From Notospermus geniculatus (Eukaryota > Nemertea > Pilidiophora > Heteronemertea > Lineidae), in contig NMRB01002319.1 of assembly GCA_002633025.1 (NCBI GenBank), positions 1 through 64,000 of the forward strand: 64,000 bases of DNA, written 5' to 3'. Positions 33,101-45,503 of this stretch are shown in pieces. Made by a program: the position numbers and the translations under genes. The notes below the pieces were generated by a model. It was not told where the DNA came from. It worked only from the letters and a program-made list of their open reading frames with translations, and ran no database searches. The first letter of the stretch is position 1, and the number at the start of each line of letters is the position of its first letter.

Positions 33101-36100
33101 TTGCCAACGTTGATGATAGGCCTAGGTTGCGAACGTGGAAATCTGACACAGGTACAGAATTGCCTACAGACAAAGTTAGATCGGTTGATACTGCAGTGGA
33201 AGGTGATGAAAATGATCAAGGGATAGGGCCTGTGCCAGGTTCCCCTACTGATGTTTTAAGCCCTAATTTGCTTGCTGGAGCTGTTCGAAGCAAGGCGGAA
33301 GGCAAGTACAGTGTAGCCGATATTGTTGTTGTTCTTGACAAAAAATCAGGAAATAACGCAAAGGTTGGCGGTGGATTTGGTGAAGGATTCATTGTAAATG
33401 AGGGCAGATCAGGTGCTGTTGCTCCATATTCTATTGTTGCTCTGCCTTGGAAGGAAAACAAACTTGGAAAAAGCGGACAAGCATCTGATGTGGAAGTGCA
33501 ACAGGTAAATTCTGGCGTACCACAGACGAGGGAGATCGGCGTGCTCCTTAGAGCGAGGAATGCTAAGAAAGATAAGGTGACCTGTGAAGCCTACGCCGCT
33601 CAGGTTCCAGACAATAATAGAAGTGAAGGAATTGTGAACAATATTAAGCTGAAGCTGTTTGGATTGTTTAGGCCTGGGACTGACTGTGCTTCAAAGCCTA
33701 GTTCTGTGGATACCTCCAAAGAGTCTCAGAAGGAGAAGTTGTGGGTGTCCGGAAAGGATAGTAGTGTTGTTAAAGACAAATTTGAGGAAAGTGAAAGTTC
33801 GAAATTAAGTTCTGAGGAGAAGGGGGACATTCTTGGAACTGATGTGAATGAAAATAACTTGAAACCAGATTCAGTTGGCAGGAATTTATCTCAGAAAGTG
33901 AAAAGGGACAGCAGTTGGAGTGTAGGGAAATTTGATGAGGCATCTCGTGTTGATTTAAGCCAGGTTGTTCAAAAGGAGGATTTGCATGGTGTTGGATATG
34001 AGCCAGATTCCAAATTAATACGTGTCAAATTGAAAGATCGGATTAACAAAATGGAGGCGGAGATAACTCGTCGGCGGGATTCAAGTCAGGATGTTGAGGG
34101 GGAAGAGGAATCAGAACGCAGGCCCTCCATCAGGGACAGGATAAAAGGGCTCCAACATGGGAAATCATCCTCACCCCCAAGGCGGGTATCAAATACACCT
34201 ACGTCTAATATCAATGAGGCCAATTTGGATAACAAATCCAGTGGGAAGCAAGAAAGTTTGAATAATAATGATGAAAATCGGAATAAGCGGTCGTCAGGGA
34301 TTGATATTGACCCTGCTGAAATGGAAAGTGTTGGTGACAGGATTAAACAACTTGTGTCCTCACACAAAGCCGATTTGAAAGGTAAACTACCCGCGCCGGT
34401 GCAGGATTTACGAAAAAAGTTGGCTGATATTAATAGGGATGGGGTGCCTGTGGAACGAAGGCGCCAGTCAATGCCTGCGGAGCTGGAAAAGGACGATGAT
34501 GGTGAAGAGAAAGAGGAGAGACGCAAGTCTATCTTTGAGATAATTGGTGAGTTCGATATTAAAACTGATGAAAAACTTCCTACGCCCGCCAGGAGTGTTC
34601 TGGGGCGATCCAGCTCTGTTAAACAAGAGCCAAAAGCAGTTTCTCTTAGCTCTGAAGGCAAAAAAGAGGGCATTGATGATAATTATATGCCAGAGCCTGG
34701 TCTAATTCGCAAGAGGTTTGAATCGGGTGATAGCGTGAAGAGTGAGGGCGAGTTGCAGGCGGTGATAAATCCTGCTGAAGGGAATGAACCAGAGGTACCT
34801 GTTAAGGTGTCTGAGATATTGAACAAATTGACACAGAAGACAGTCGAACCGGAGTCGATGAAGAATGGTCAAAAGGCGATACGCAGGACAAGTTTCAAAA
34901 AAACTGATCAGGAATGGAAGGAGAAAATAGAGCGTGAGCGGTTGGAGCGGGAGGCGGAATTGATGAGGGAGAGGAAGGAGATGAGTCCTGGAGATTTGGA
35001 GGATGGTGATGAGAAGCCGAAACCGAAGCCGAAGATGAAAAGGAGTGAAAGTATCAGGAAGCGAGAGGAGGAATGGAAAGAAAGTGTGGAAAGGGCGAAG
35101 TTAGAAAGAGAGGCTCAGAAGGAGATGGAAGAGAAAGAAGGAGTAGAAAGACGACAACCGGTTGTTACGCAACCGAGTGTGAGGAAAAAGGAAGTTGAAG
35201 CCGAATGGAGGGAGAAAATTGAGAGAGAGAGGCTGGAAAAGGAGGCCGAGAAGGAGAAATTGGAAAATGAGGCTAGAGAAAAAAAGAAGGCGGTTAAAAG
35301 GAGTGAAAGTATAAGACAGATGGAAGAGCAGTGGAAGGAAACAGTTGAGAGGGAAAGATTAGAAAAAGAGGCAGAAAAGGAGGAGGAAAATCTAGATGAT
35401 GTGGATGAGAGAAAGAGGCGGGGAAGCTCGATTATTAGACAGAAGGAAGAAGAATGGAAAGAGAAAGTTGAAAGAGAAAGACTAGAAAAAGAGGAGGACA
35501 AAAGGGAAAAGGAGGCTGAGGATAGTAAGAAAAAGCCATTGGCAAGGAGTGGGGGTCTGAGGCAAACAGAAGAAGAATGGAAGAAGAAAGTTGAGAAGGA
35601 ACGGCTGGAAAAAGAGGCTGAAACTGAGATTGAAGAAAGTAAGAAAAAGCCGGTGGCAAAGAGTGGGGGTGCTAAGCAAACAGAAGAAGAATGGAAGAAG
35701 AAAGTCGAGAGGGAAAGGCTTGAAAAAGAGGCTGAAAATGTGATTGAAAAGAGTAAGAAAAAGCCGGTGGCAAGAAGTGGAGGTACCAGGCAAACAGAAG
35801 AAGGGTGGAAAAAGAAAGTCGAAAAGGAAAGACTGGAAAAAGAGGCTGAAACTGAGATTGAAGAAAGTAAGAAAAAGCCGGTGGCAAGGAGTGGGGGTCT
35901 TAGGCAAACAGAAGAAGAGTGGAAGAAGAAAGTCAAGAAAGAAAGGCTTGAAAAAGAGTCTGAAAATGAGGTTGAAGAGAGTAAGAAAAAGCCAGTGGCC
36001 AGGAGTGGGGGTCTTAAGCAAACAGAAGAAGAATGGAAGAAGAAGGTTGAGAAGGAACGGCTGGAAAAAGAATCCGAAACAGAGATTGAAGAAAGTAAGA

Positions 36101-38445
36101 AAAAGCCAGTGGCAAGAAGTGCGGGTCTTAGGCAAACAGAAGAAGAATGGAAAAAGAAAGTCGAAAAGGAAAGACTGGAAAAAGAAGCCGAAACTGAGAT
36201 TGAAGAAAGTAAGAAAAAGCCGGTAGCAAGGAGTGGGGGTCTTAGGCAAACAGAAGAAGAATGGAAGAAGAAAGTTGAAAAGGAAAGGCTGGAAAAAGAG
36301 GCCGAAACAGAGATTGATGAGAGTAAGAAAAAGCCAGTGGCAAGGAGTGGGGGTCTAAGGCAAACAGAAGAAGAATGGAAGAAGAAAGTTGAGAAGGAAC
36401 GGCTGGAAAAAGAGGCCGAAACAGAGATTGATGAGAGTAAGAAAAAGCCAGTGGCAAGGAGTGGGGGTCTTAAGCAAACAGAAGAAGAATGGAAGAAGAA
36501 AGTTGAGAAGGAAAGACTGGAAAAAGAAGCTGAAAATGAGGGTGAAGAGAGTAAGAAAAAGCCAGTGGTGAGGAGTGGGGGTCTTAGGCAAACAGAAGAA
36601 GAATGGAAAAAGAAAGTCGAGATGGAAAGGTTGGAAAAAGAGAAAGAGGGAAATGAAGCTGAGGAGAGTAGGAGAAAGCCAGTGGCAAGGAGTGGGAGTC
36701 TGAGGCAAACGGAAGAAGAGTGGAAAAAGAAAGTCGAGATGGACAGGTTGGAAAAAGAGGCAGAAAAGGAGAAGGAAGGAAGTGACGCTGAGGAAAGGAA
36801 ACCTGTGAAGGGTGGAAGTATGAAACAAAGGGAAGATGAGTGGAAAAAGAAGGTTGACCAGGAAAGGTTAGAGAAGGGTAAAGGACTTGATGATGATGAT
36901 TCAGAAGGGAAAGGGAGAAAGAAGCCTCTGGTTAGGACGGCGAGTGCTCGGATGAGGCAGGAGGAATGGGAGGAGAAGTTGGAGAAGGAACGACTGGAGA
37001 GGGAAGCTGAAGAGGCTGAGAAAATAAGGGAGCGGGAGGAAGAAAAGGGTCTGGAAATTGTGGAGTCCTTGGATAGTACTAAATCACGTGAGGAATTTAA
37101 AGAAAAGTTGGACAGGGGTGAGTTGGAAGGTGAAGGTGAGGTCAAGGAACCGGTGAAGCTTGATAGAAGCCCGAGCAAGAAGAAGACTCAAGAATGGATT
37201 GAGAATATGGAGAGGGAAAAACAGGAGAAGGCTGCGGAGAGCACATCGAAAGCTCGGACGGAACGAGCTGCTAATCTTATTCGGGGGAAGAAGAGGAGTG
37301 GGGCTTGTGAAAGTACAGGTCAGTGTGAAGGTGGGCATTGTGAAGGACTGGAGGTTGATGAAGCTTATGAAGGTTTGGAGGAGAGAAGCAGTCGTGGTGA
37401 TGTTATAGGGGAAGTTGAATCTTTGAGAAGTTCATCCGATGGTGGGATGGAGTCGGATGGAGTTGTTCGCCTTAGTGATGCTACAGAGGACAGTTTGAGC
37501 ACAGACTGTGATACAGCAAGCCAGCATCAAGATACAAGTGAAAGAAGTGATATGTCGAAAAATGCCAGGACTGGTGTGGCCAGCAAACGGATAGAAGAGA
37601 CGTTCTCTGTGATCTTAATTGATGGTGCAAAGGGGGAAAGTAGCACTGATGCTGACGCATCATCATCGGGTGATAATCTCAAGGATAAGACGCCGGAGAA
37701 AGTCGTTAAAGGGCAGAGAGCAACTGAGGGAAAATTGATTAGGCGAGAAAATAAGTTGATTGATGCTTCTAATGTGGAGACTTCTACATGTAGGTCCCCG
37801 GGGGATCATGTGGGACAGAAGGCTACAGAGCAGGGCAAGGGGTCGTCAGATGAGGAGGATGAATTCTCTGACGTTGAGCATTGGTTACAAGCGAAGCAGA
37901 TGTTACCCTCTAAGAAGAGCCCAACTTCACCGCCGCAGCTCGGCACGTCTTTTGACCGTGACCTCGCTGGGGATTGGGAGCAACCAAAATTCGAATCTGC
38001 GTACGAAAAACGCTTGAAAGAGCGTGTTATGCAAGGGTCAAGGTCCCAAAGTTTTGATTTAGGGAAAAAGGGTATTGACTCTGAAGCTGTGGCAAAAAAA
38101 TCTAAACTAAAACGTAGGGTTAGTTTTAATGAGGACTCCATACAGACTAAGAAACGGGAACCAGTTCTAGCACGTCAGATAAGTCTGACTGGAGATTTTC
38201 AGGAATTTGGTTTCATGGACGAGCCAGAAAAGGATGCTCAGGACTGTGATGAGACCTGCAGGAGGTCAGTCCACGGACTTGATGACAATGACCTTGAACT
38301 ACTTGACGGACGTCCACGGTCTTCCTCAGATAGCGTTGTGAAGGATTTACATCGTAAAACCAAAGGAGATTGTAAAAACATACTTGCCAAACTTCGGGAG
38401 AATGATCAGGATGTTGCCGGTGGTCCTGACATGGCAGCCAGTGAC
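30175..38445 (+). CDS. svil: Supervillin homologue, alternative first coding exon B (2757 codons, EEW-K repeat array)
   Basis: The frame starts at ATG 30175 (GTC ATG G) with an in-frame TAG at 30154-30156. It ends at GAC|GTAAGT in phase 0, so it can join E2 (52908) in frame. No strong phase-compatible acceptor precedes the ATG, hence the call as a first exon. The first ~1250 residues are Ser/Thr/Lys-rich without a recognised domain. Residues ~1280-1480 hold motifs of the type SIRDRIKGL (1318) and VGDRIKQL, resembling the MSIxERLALL motif of the supervillin body. Residues ~1572-2356 form about 20 repeats of consensus RSGGLRQTEEEWKKKVEKER, most of them exactly 38 residues long. The C-terminal part has RVSF (2648-2651), a fit to the PP1-docking RVxF motif, and basic Ser sites (RRVS, RQIS). 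Assignment to svil rests on position, strand, phase and motif likeness, not on a conserved domain. A separate gene or an internal exon is the main alternative. Confidence 0.78.
34888..37240 (+). repeat. Coding tandem repeat array in exon B (38-codon, 114-bp unit)
   Basis: About 20 repeats occur in frame. The central ones (about 35535-36650) are near-identical 114-bp units encoding RSGGLRQTEEEWKKKVEKER plus an acidic/Lys tail ending SKKKPVA. Flanking units are more divergent in length and sequence, as expected when homogenisation is strongest in the array centre. Invariant features are the Trp after EE(E) and the ERLEKE core. Lack of stops on the opposite strand creates a 687-codon antisense shadow frame. 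Confidence 0.95.
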
Positions 38446-38524
38446 GTAAGTTTTTATTGTTGTTTTTTTCTAATTTACGTGTTGTCAAATCTACTTCACC
38501 TACATGACTATGATGGGCACCCTT

Positions 38525-39390
38525 TTAATTAGAGAGTTTCTGCTATCCCGGATCCAGGATTGAGATCGGGATAGAGTAACACCCCATCATCAGAAAATGA
38601 GGTGACGTCATCGTTGTTTGCATGAACAAGATCGATCCCGTTGTCGGCTTCAGAGATAAATTGTCTGTCATAAATGTCAAACGACATAAGGTTCACTTCA
38701 ATGAGGAACCCGCATGACTGCAGATGGCGCAGTCAGTATAAGACCCGAATGACGTACTGACGTCACTTTTTTCGCTGTTGACGTCATGTCGTCAAAAGCA
38801 TGTGTACATTTTTCTACACAATTTTCCATGGAAATTTCCCCAAAAGACGTTGTCAGTATTGGCATCCTGTGGCATTTCTGACGAAACAGAGCAGTGATAT
38901 ATGGCCAACTTTGAACATGAAATGGGGCAGTGTAATTTAATCAAAATTGAACCAAAGAGAGTGGTTTATTTTGGGGCAAGAAGTAAATGGAAATACTGTT
39001 AGAAAATAGGACTTCCGGGTCTTACACTGACAGCGCCACGTCGTGGCGTAGTTCTGCGGGTTCCTCATTTCACTTCCTTAACCTCTTCAAACTTGAGAAT
39101 CGTGCTGCCAGACATTGGATTCAGTATATGTAGATCATGTACAAACCATAAACAGTAAATATTCCATGGCAATCTGCCTGTATTTTGATGAGAATTTTCC
39201 AGTATGAGTTTCGCTGTTCGAATGAGGGAGGCAACTTGCAATGTGCGACGTCATGACGTAGGGGTTCATGCAGGATAGCAAAATCAGAAACACATCATCG
39301 AAACATGTCATTCAGATTGAGAATGGGCAACAATGTCAGCACTATCCCAATCTCGATCTCAGAACCGGGATAGCAGAAACTCTCTATTAA
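38525..39390. mobile_element. Long TTAA-flanked inverted-repeat element, 866 bp
   Basis: TTAA 38525-38528 and 39387-39390; TAGAGAGTTTCTGCTATCCC pairs with GGGATAGCAGAAACTCTCTA. The GAGATCGGGATAG / CTATCCCAATCTCGATCTC blocks also pair. Several TGACGTCA-like sites inside. No transposase frame. Starts 80 bp after the exon B donor; a relic of the right end recurs at about 53315-53402. Confidence 0.75.
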
Positions 39391-40050
39391 CGGTAGTTTA
39401 CTGGAAGAGATGGCCTTCAACTTCTTAGGGCTTTATACTTTACCTACTCACCTACTCACCTGGAAGAGGTACCATGGTCACGTGCACCACACGACAGTCT
39501 CAACATTGCTATCCAATGTTTGTTCGACCTTTGCTGGTTGACCTGCAGCCAGTAGTGTTTGTGATATATTTGGCTTCACCGTTGGACACTTATACTGACC
39601 TTACCCTAAACCTACAACCTGCATTTACCAACATGCGACATTACAAGAAACAAGATGCAAGAAAGTGTGTGCCTATACCGGTAGGGTAGTCCACGTACTT
39701 GTACTGTACATGCACATGTAGTTCAATTGAAACTACCCTACTACTGCCATCTACATGTATTGTTTACAATTGGTACCAGACAGTTGATGTCACTTTCCTG
39801 CAGCAGTAAAGAATGGAAAACATTGGTGTAGAAAAGCTGGGGGCACGGAACTTCAAGATACAACTCTTTCTAACCTGGCAATAAGTTAGAGGGCTACTTC
39901 CCTGAGATTCAAGGAGTGTGTGTTTCTGTTCTAGATGATGATAATCTTGTCAGTATTAGGTGGGGTATTATCCATGGGGTCAGAATAGAACAGCGGAAGT
40001 TATTCTCTTAGAACCATGACACCCCTTGTACCTCATCAGCTTCACGTCTG
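39391..40050. other. Intron stretch; no gene seen
   Basis: No coding or repeat signal beyond TACATGTA-type palindromes. Confidence 0.4.
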
Positions 40051-40401
40051 CAGGGTTCCCCAAAGGGTTTGAAACAGACCGGGCACTGGTGACGTCACAC
40101 GGTTACTGATATCGGAAGCCGCTGCTGCACACGCGTCCTCGGGGGAAGGGGGGTGGCTGTGGCCTCCCCCAGAAAAATTTGAAATCTAGAAGCCCTGAAA
40201 TGCGATTTCAATGCATTTCGGAATGCAGATCTAGCTCCTGTCGGTGCTTGCAAAACCTCAGTGTTATTTAAAGTGAATAATTTTGACCGGGCGGTGATTT
40301 TTTTTGACCGGTCGGCAGATTTTTAGACCGGGCGCTGAGATCAATCCTGTGTTTTAGAACGGGCGCCACACCCATTCTGTTAACTGTGGTGGAGAACCCT
40401 G
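40051..40401. mobile_element. CAGGG-ended element with ACCGGGCG repeats
   Basis: Ends CAGGGTTCCCCAAAGG and GTGGTGGAGAACCCTG (inverted), interior GACCGGGCGGTG, GACCGGTCGGCAG, GACCGGGCGCTGAG. Resembles the CAGTG-ended hAT-like family in design. Confidence 0.5.
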
Positions 40402-40756
40402 CGTCTATCTGCAGTCTTCAGGGGTTACTCAGATTATTTGCCCATAATTGACTCTGAATAACATTTTCTCTCTCGTCACCCATTTTGAATGGGTTTATTT
40501 TAAACCTGCTGCCACCACCACATTTGACATGTAATCCAACTTTAATTACGGCACACAATGGATTGCATTTTAGAGACTTTCAAAAACGGTGGGGGCAGGA
40601 GTTTGAATTATGTAATAGTTCATGAATATAGCTCCCTTCTCTTGTATTTTGGTAAAAAAAGGACACTTTGGAACCCAAACTTCCGGGCCACTTTAGTCGC
40701 AATAGCAGCAAAGAAAACAGTGCATCAATTCAACAGCAGCTGTGAGTTCACATAAA

Positions 40757-41289
40757 CATGTTGTACAGTCTTCGACAAAAGTTTATGTCCACCTGATACC
40801 TTGAATATTTCAAATAATACTGGGCCAATTTTAACACGGTTTGTTCCACATGAAAGTATATCTTGTTGGTCATATTTCTACATCAAAATTTTGGGTATTT
40901 GGAAATATCATAATTATGTAATACATGTAGCTCACCAGAAAAAAACACCAAAAATCAAATTTATGTAATTTTTTGTGACTTTTGTTGCAGTTTTGATAGA
41001 GTGGAACATTCTTAGAATTTGGGGCTTTGGTTTCATCAAAATATGTTGAATGGTTGCTGAGATATTTGAGATTATCATAATTTTGATAATTTGAGATTTT
41101 CCTGCTATTCAGGAAATTTTGATGCCATTAGATAAAGCTAACCTCAGAATTGGGTTTACAAAATTTTAGGACTATTTGCGATACACTTTCATGTGGAACA
41201 AACCGTGTTAAAAATTGGCCCAGTAGCCTATTATTTGAAATATTCAAGGTATCAGGTGGAGATAAACTTTTGTCAAAGACTGTACATGT
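40757..41289. mobile_element. TA-flanked Tc1/mariner-like foldback, about 530 bp
   Basis: TACAGTCTTCGACAAAAGTT at the left is mirrored by AACTTTTGTCAAAGACTGTA at the right; CACGGTTTGTTCCACATGAA also has its inverse. CAGT ends next to TA are typical of Tc1/mariner. No transposase frame. Confidence 0.75.
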
Positions 41290-41950
41290 ACTTTATCGTT
41301 CTCCTTAGAATATCAGTTCTTACAAAAACACTCACTCTCAAGACTCCCGACCTGATTTCTGCATGTTTTGGATACAAAAACCATTATTGATCAAACACAA
41401 ACACCTGGTCGAACTTCCCCAGTCCTTAACGGAGGAGAGCGAGGCATTTCACTTCGATCTAATTCGAGGTAAATAATGACTCAGCGCCACGACAATAGGC
41501 AGTCAAGAGGGTTGTCGGCAGCTCATGAGAGTCATTTCGCTTTACAAAAGTTTCACAGCATAACATGCTCTAACATCATGCTGTCATGACTGTGGATATA
41601 ACCTATCAATGACGTTTTGGTGGGGCAGAATGATTGCCTTTACAAGGTGGGATGGTGTTGTCAGAAGTTGTAACTGATAGGCTACCTGATGGATAGGATT
41701 CCATTCACAAATCTTTGCTTTGGTGATTCTATTGGATATTCTGTTATTTGGACCATTTTCCATCTTTATCCTGTTTGATGAGGATTATAATAATTTTCGT
41801 GGACTACTGCAAGGCATTTGATTCAGAAAATAACACGTCACTTCATGAAAACTGTGGTTGTCTTCGGACTTTGTTAGGATATTCTGCAGTGTTTTTTTTT
41901 CTCTTTCTATGAAATATTTTGACTATTTTGGACTGTTCTGTCGAGAAATT
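41290..41950. other. Intron stretch; no gene seen
   Basis: No coding or repeat signal noticed. Confidence 0.4.
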
Positions 41951-42063
41951 GGGTCATATGAATAAAGACTAGTAAATGCTTTTACTTCAATTTTGCAATA
42001 AAAATGCATTTGGCAATGCTGTACAAATCTGTAGTAAAAGCATTTGCTAGTCTTTATTCTGAT
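41951..42063. mobile_element. Short foldback MITE 'GGTCATAT', copy 2
   Basis: GGGTCATATGAATAAAGACT start; the interior TTGCAATAAAAATGCATTTG and GGCAATGCTGTACAAATCTG is shared with 22749-22868; right end slightly truncated. Confidence 0.7.
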
Positions 42064-42889
42064 GCACTCCTTCCAAAGATGCAATAAGAAAAACGAGGAA
42101 AGTTCTTGAGTACGGGATGGACTATTGTTTTTACAGGATTTTTTTTGTTCAGCTGATTTTATGGTCCATTGGATGAGATAGGACTGGCCTAAAAGACTGG
42201 CTTCCTGAAAATAAGAATCTCCTCTTAATCCTTAAAGATAATATATCACGGATATTTTCGCGGGCCACGAAAATCATTGTTTATTTACATTTTGTTTGTT
42301 TATTTCTCGTTTTTCTTTGTCTTATGAGTAATTTGTTGGTGGCGTGCCCCTCTAGAAATTCTTTTGATACTGAAAACATTCAATTTGGTGGGTTGGCATG
42401 TCCCAAAAGTCCAAAATAACATAATGTAAACATCAATGTTTACAAACATTAAACGTAAACAATGAAGTCGTGATATATTATCTTTAATCAATCAGAAATA
42501 ATCCCTTTACCTGAGTACATCCCCTAAAATTGACATAGCGGCCTAATTCACAGAGGCCTGTTTGGCAGGTTTTGGTTATTTGAAGTTTAGGAGGTCGTCC
42601 AGGGCCTCGAAATTTCAAAGTATTGGACAATTTCGAAGTATTGGAAGAGATTGCTCTCTTGAGATCTTGATCTGACAGACCTGACTGGGTCATTTATTGG
42701 ATAGGCCTACTCTACTCAGGGAATGTTTCCTGGTGAACAAGATATGCACACAGATGACGGTCGTTTTCAAACTTGTCAGGATTAATTCTTAAGGGTTTTA
42801 AAACAAGTTGTATCTATTTGAACATCTTTAAAGTATGATTTCTTGCAGTTGATACGGACCTTTAAAAATTGTGTCATCCTCATTCAACA
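42064..42889. other. Intron stretch; no gene seen
   Basis: No coding or repeat signal noticed; short CAATGTTTAC/GTAAACATTG-type repeats near 42430. Confidence 0.35.
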
Positions 42890-43265
42890 CTAGCAAGGTT
42901 TTGCAAGTCTGATGAAACACGAAGTATGCAATACGAAAATTCAACTTCATTTCCTGAACCTAATGTATTTCTGGAGATGGTTGCTACCACAAATGTCCCT
43001 GCTGCCGGTGTGTCTTTTAGCATATCATGTAAGACCGAGAGAGTTATGGTGCATCTTGAATGTTTAAACTTCCACTTCATATCTACGAAGTCGATACGAA
43101 AGATAAATTTCAAAGTTTAATATACACTGTAACTCTACGTCATACCCTAAAAGCAGGCGATATTTGTGGTACCAACCATCAACTGAAATACATTACGTCA
43201 TGGAAATGAAGTCCAATTTCGTATTTCGTACTTCGTGTTTCAACAGATTTGCAAAACCTCACTAG
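42890..43265. mobile_element. Foldback element, about 376 bp
   Basis: CTAGCAAGGTTTTGCAAGTC pairs with TTTGCAAAACCTCACTAG, and AACACGAAGTATGCAATACG pairs with CGTATTTCGTACTTCGTGTT. Arms about 110 bp. Target duplication not resolved. Confidence 0.65.
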
Positions 43266-44799
43266 ACAATTTGTTTTGACAGGTTGGACATGATATTTGA
43301 CTTAAGTAGTTAATTCAGGAAGTCCTAAACACTTTCTTATTCAATGGATAAGTGTACTTGGAACAGGATTGATAAACTCTGACCTCTTGACTCATAGATG
43401 TTTCCTTTCGCGGTTAGATCTCAGAATTGTTGTTTTGAGATCAGTTCATTCAGATATTCACTCAAGGATTAGATAAATTTCATATGTTGTCAGGATGTCG
43501 TATCGTCTAGTCCATAGAAGATGGATACCAAATCTGGTGAGTTTGATTTTTTTCCTACCAGTATTAGGATCATCAGGTGCATGTCGAGGGGGGGGTTCCA
43601 GGGGATCCGGACCCCCTCGCGCAGGTCAAAAATTTTTTTTACCCGTATCACTTCCATCAAGCATAAATTACAGGGAGAGGGGCAAGTAGGTGAAGGGTCT
43701 AGCGGGTTTTCGAAACTTCGGACCCCTATTCTGATATAGTTGTAGTACCTGCTATAGTTCTGTTATAAGTAAGCCCATCAGGTATCCGTTGTTGGGTGTG
43801 GCCGATGCAACCAGGTTCACTCAGTTCAAGGCTGAAATGCTGGGAAATGGCATCTTTGGTGTGCGGATTTTGCAAAATTTCCTACGCAGGGGACCCCCTC
43901 GCTCTACCCCAGGTGAGCACATGGTCCATGGACCATTTCATTCAGTAACATCCGACGGGTTCACCTACATGTAGACCGCTTCACTTACATGTATGATGGA
44001 GAAGTTCTAATCGTACTGTTATCAGTGATGTCATGAACATTTAATTTCCTTACAATTGAACTCATCCTTGTCATGGTCCACACACTCTGTCAGTTTTCAC
44101 ATTCTAACAAAAGAATTACAAAGTCTTTTCTCCAAATTCACATGACTTTTATCTCACGGTCACTGTCAACTGTCTATAGCAGGAATAGCAATTCAGAAAT
44201 AGCAATTAGTGCTTAATCATGACACAGGAAACATGAACCAAGCCAAAGTACAACTCCCCCTTACTATTCATTTGTGACAAGCGAATGGGATGTAAAAATA
44301 TTCCAAAAGGATGGTTGAATGTACATCCTTGCCCCATTAATACAGGGTGGCCCAAAAAAATGCAGAGTCATACTTGGCATTTAGACCCAGCGCCCACAAC
44401 TGCTCGTTGCGATGGAGGGGGAGTCTTTCTAGAAGGAAGAAGACACCAAGATATCCTGATTCAGTCCGGTGGTTAGCTCCAGATCTTATTTTGTAAAACA
44501 GAGTCGCGGGCCTACTCGTTCTCAATTTGCAGTCCGCCAGAATTTGATAAACCATATACACTCAAAACTTCAGCCCAAATTCAGAGGTACATGTACCAAG
44601 TACTACATGTACATGTACATGTACATGTATATCCTACTACAAAAATTGTACTTTGATGCTAGCCGCAATGCAAATGCTGCAATACAAACTCCATCAGCTG
44701 GTGAAATAAATAATTGAAGCAAGGCTGTCCTTTCCTTTGTAGATATGGTATTGATCTATTTTTACCTCGTGCACATGTAATGTACAGAGGGCTTACAAA
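43266..44799. repeat. Intron stretch with dispersed repeat pieces and a TGTACA tract
   Basis: CAGGTGAGCACATGGTCCAT at 43911 also occurs at 22914. ACATCCGACGGGTT and GTAGACCGC at 43950 match the right end of the hairpin at 63370-63566. ACATGTACATGTACATGTAC tract at 44604-44630. No gene seen. Confidence 0.5.
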
Positions 44800-45062
44800 C
44801 AAACGGTTAGATTTTCATTTGAATTGCATTAACTGTGTGACTAAGCCTGTGCAGTAGGTTTCACTTCAGGACTGTGGGCAGGATAAACATGGTGAGGATT
44901 TGACAGTGCCGATTTCAACATGTAATATACTGTGGGCTACAAACGGTTAGATTTTCATTTGAATTGCATTTTAAAACCGGTGTGACTAAGCTTGTGCAGT
45001 AGGTTTCACTTTCAGGACTGTGGGCGGATAAACATGGTGAGGATTTGACAGTGTCGATTTCG
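44800..45062 (+). repeat. Tandem duplication, two units of about 130-140 bp
   Basis: ACAAACGGTTAGATTTTCAT, then GTGCAGTAGGTTTCACTT, GGACTGTGGGC and GGTGAGGATTTGACAGTG, occurs twice in direct order (44800-44938 and 44939-45062). Confidence 0.8.
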
Positions 45063-45390
45063 AGTGTGTTGTTTATTTTGGGAAATATACATGTAGGATT
45101 ACCAGTAAACTCATCTTTGATCAATACATTACCTGGATACTATGGTTGGTACATGTACTCTCTGTGGAGTTGGATAGTCTCTGAAACCTGATAGAATTGG
45201 CTCATAATCTTCTCAACTAATCCCTGTATGCCAGCAACATCAGCCTCTCTGATAGGCCTAGTCAGTTACGCTCTCGCACACAGCAGTAACTTGTATGGGG
45301 TTTCACTGTGAACTGGTGAATATGGTCCCCTACAGAGTACCTCCAGCCATTATGTAAGAGAGGTAGGCAGTCATACGTACATCTGATACA

Positions 45391-45503
45391 TAGTGCGAAA
45401 CGACGCTCCCGAGTGTAAAAAAAATGAGGTTGTGTACAAATGCACTACAAGGGTGCTGTACAAAGTGGGTTTGTTTACACCCGGGAGCTCGTTTCGCACT
45501 CTG
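45391..45503. mobile_element. Short hairpin element
   Basis: AGTGCGAAACGACGCTCCCG pairs with CGGGAGCTCGTTTCGCACT; loop about 60 bp. Confidence 0.55.

Noticed and set aside
35115-37178. 687-codon open frame on the minus strand
   Set aside because: It is the mirror of the exon B repeat array; Ser/Phe-rich composition is the complement of Glu/Lys codons and the periodicity is that of the 114-bp unit.
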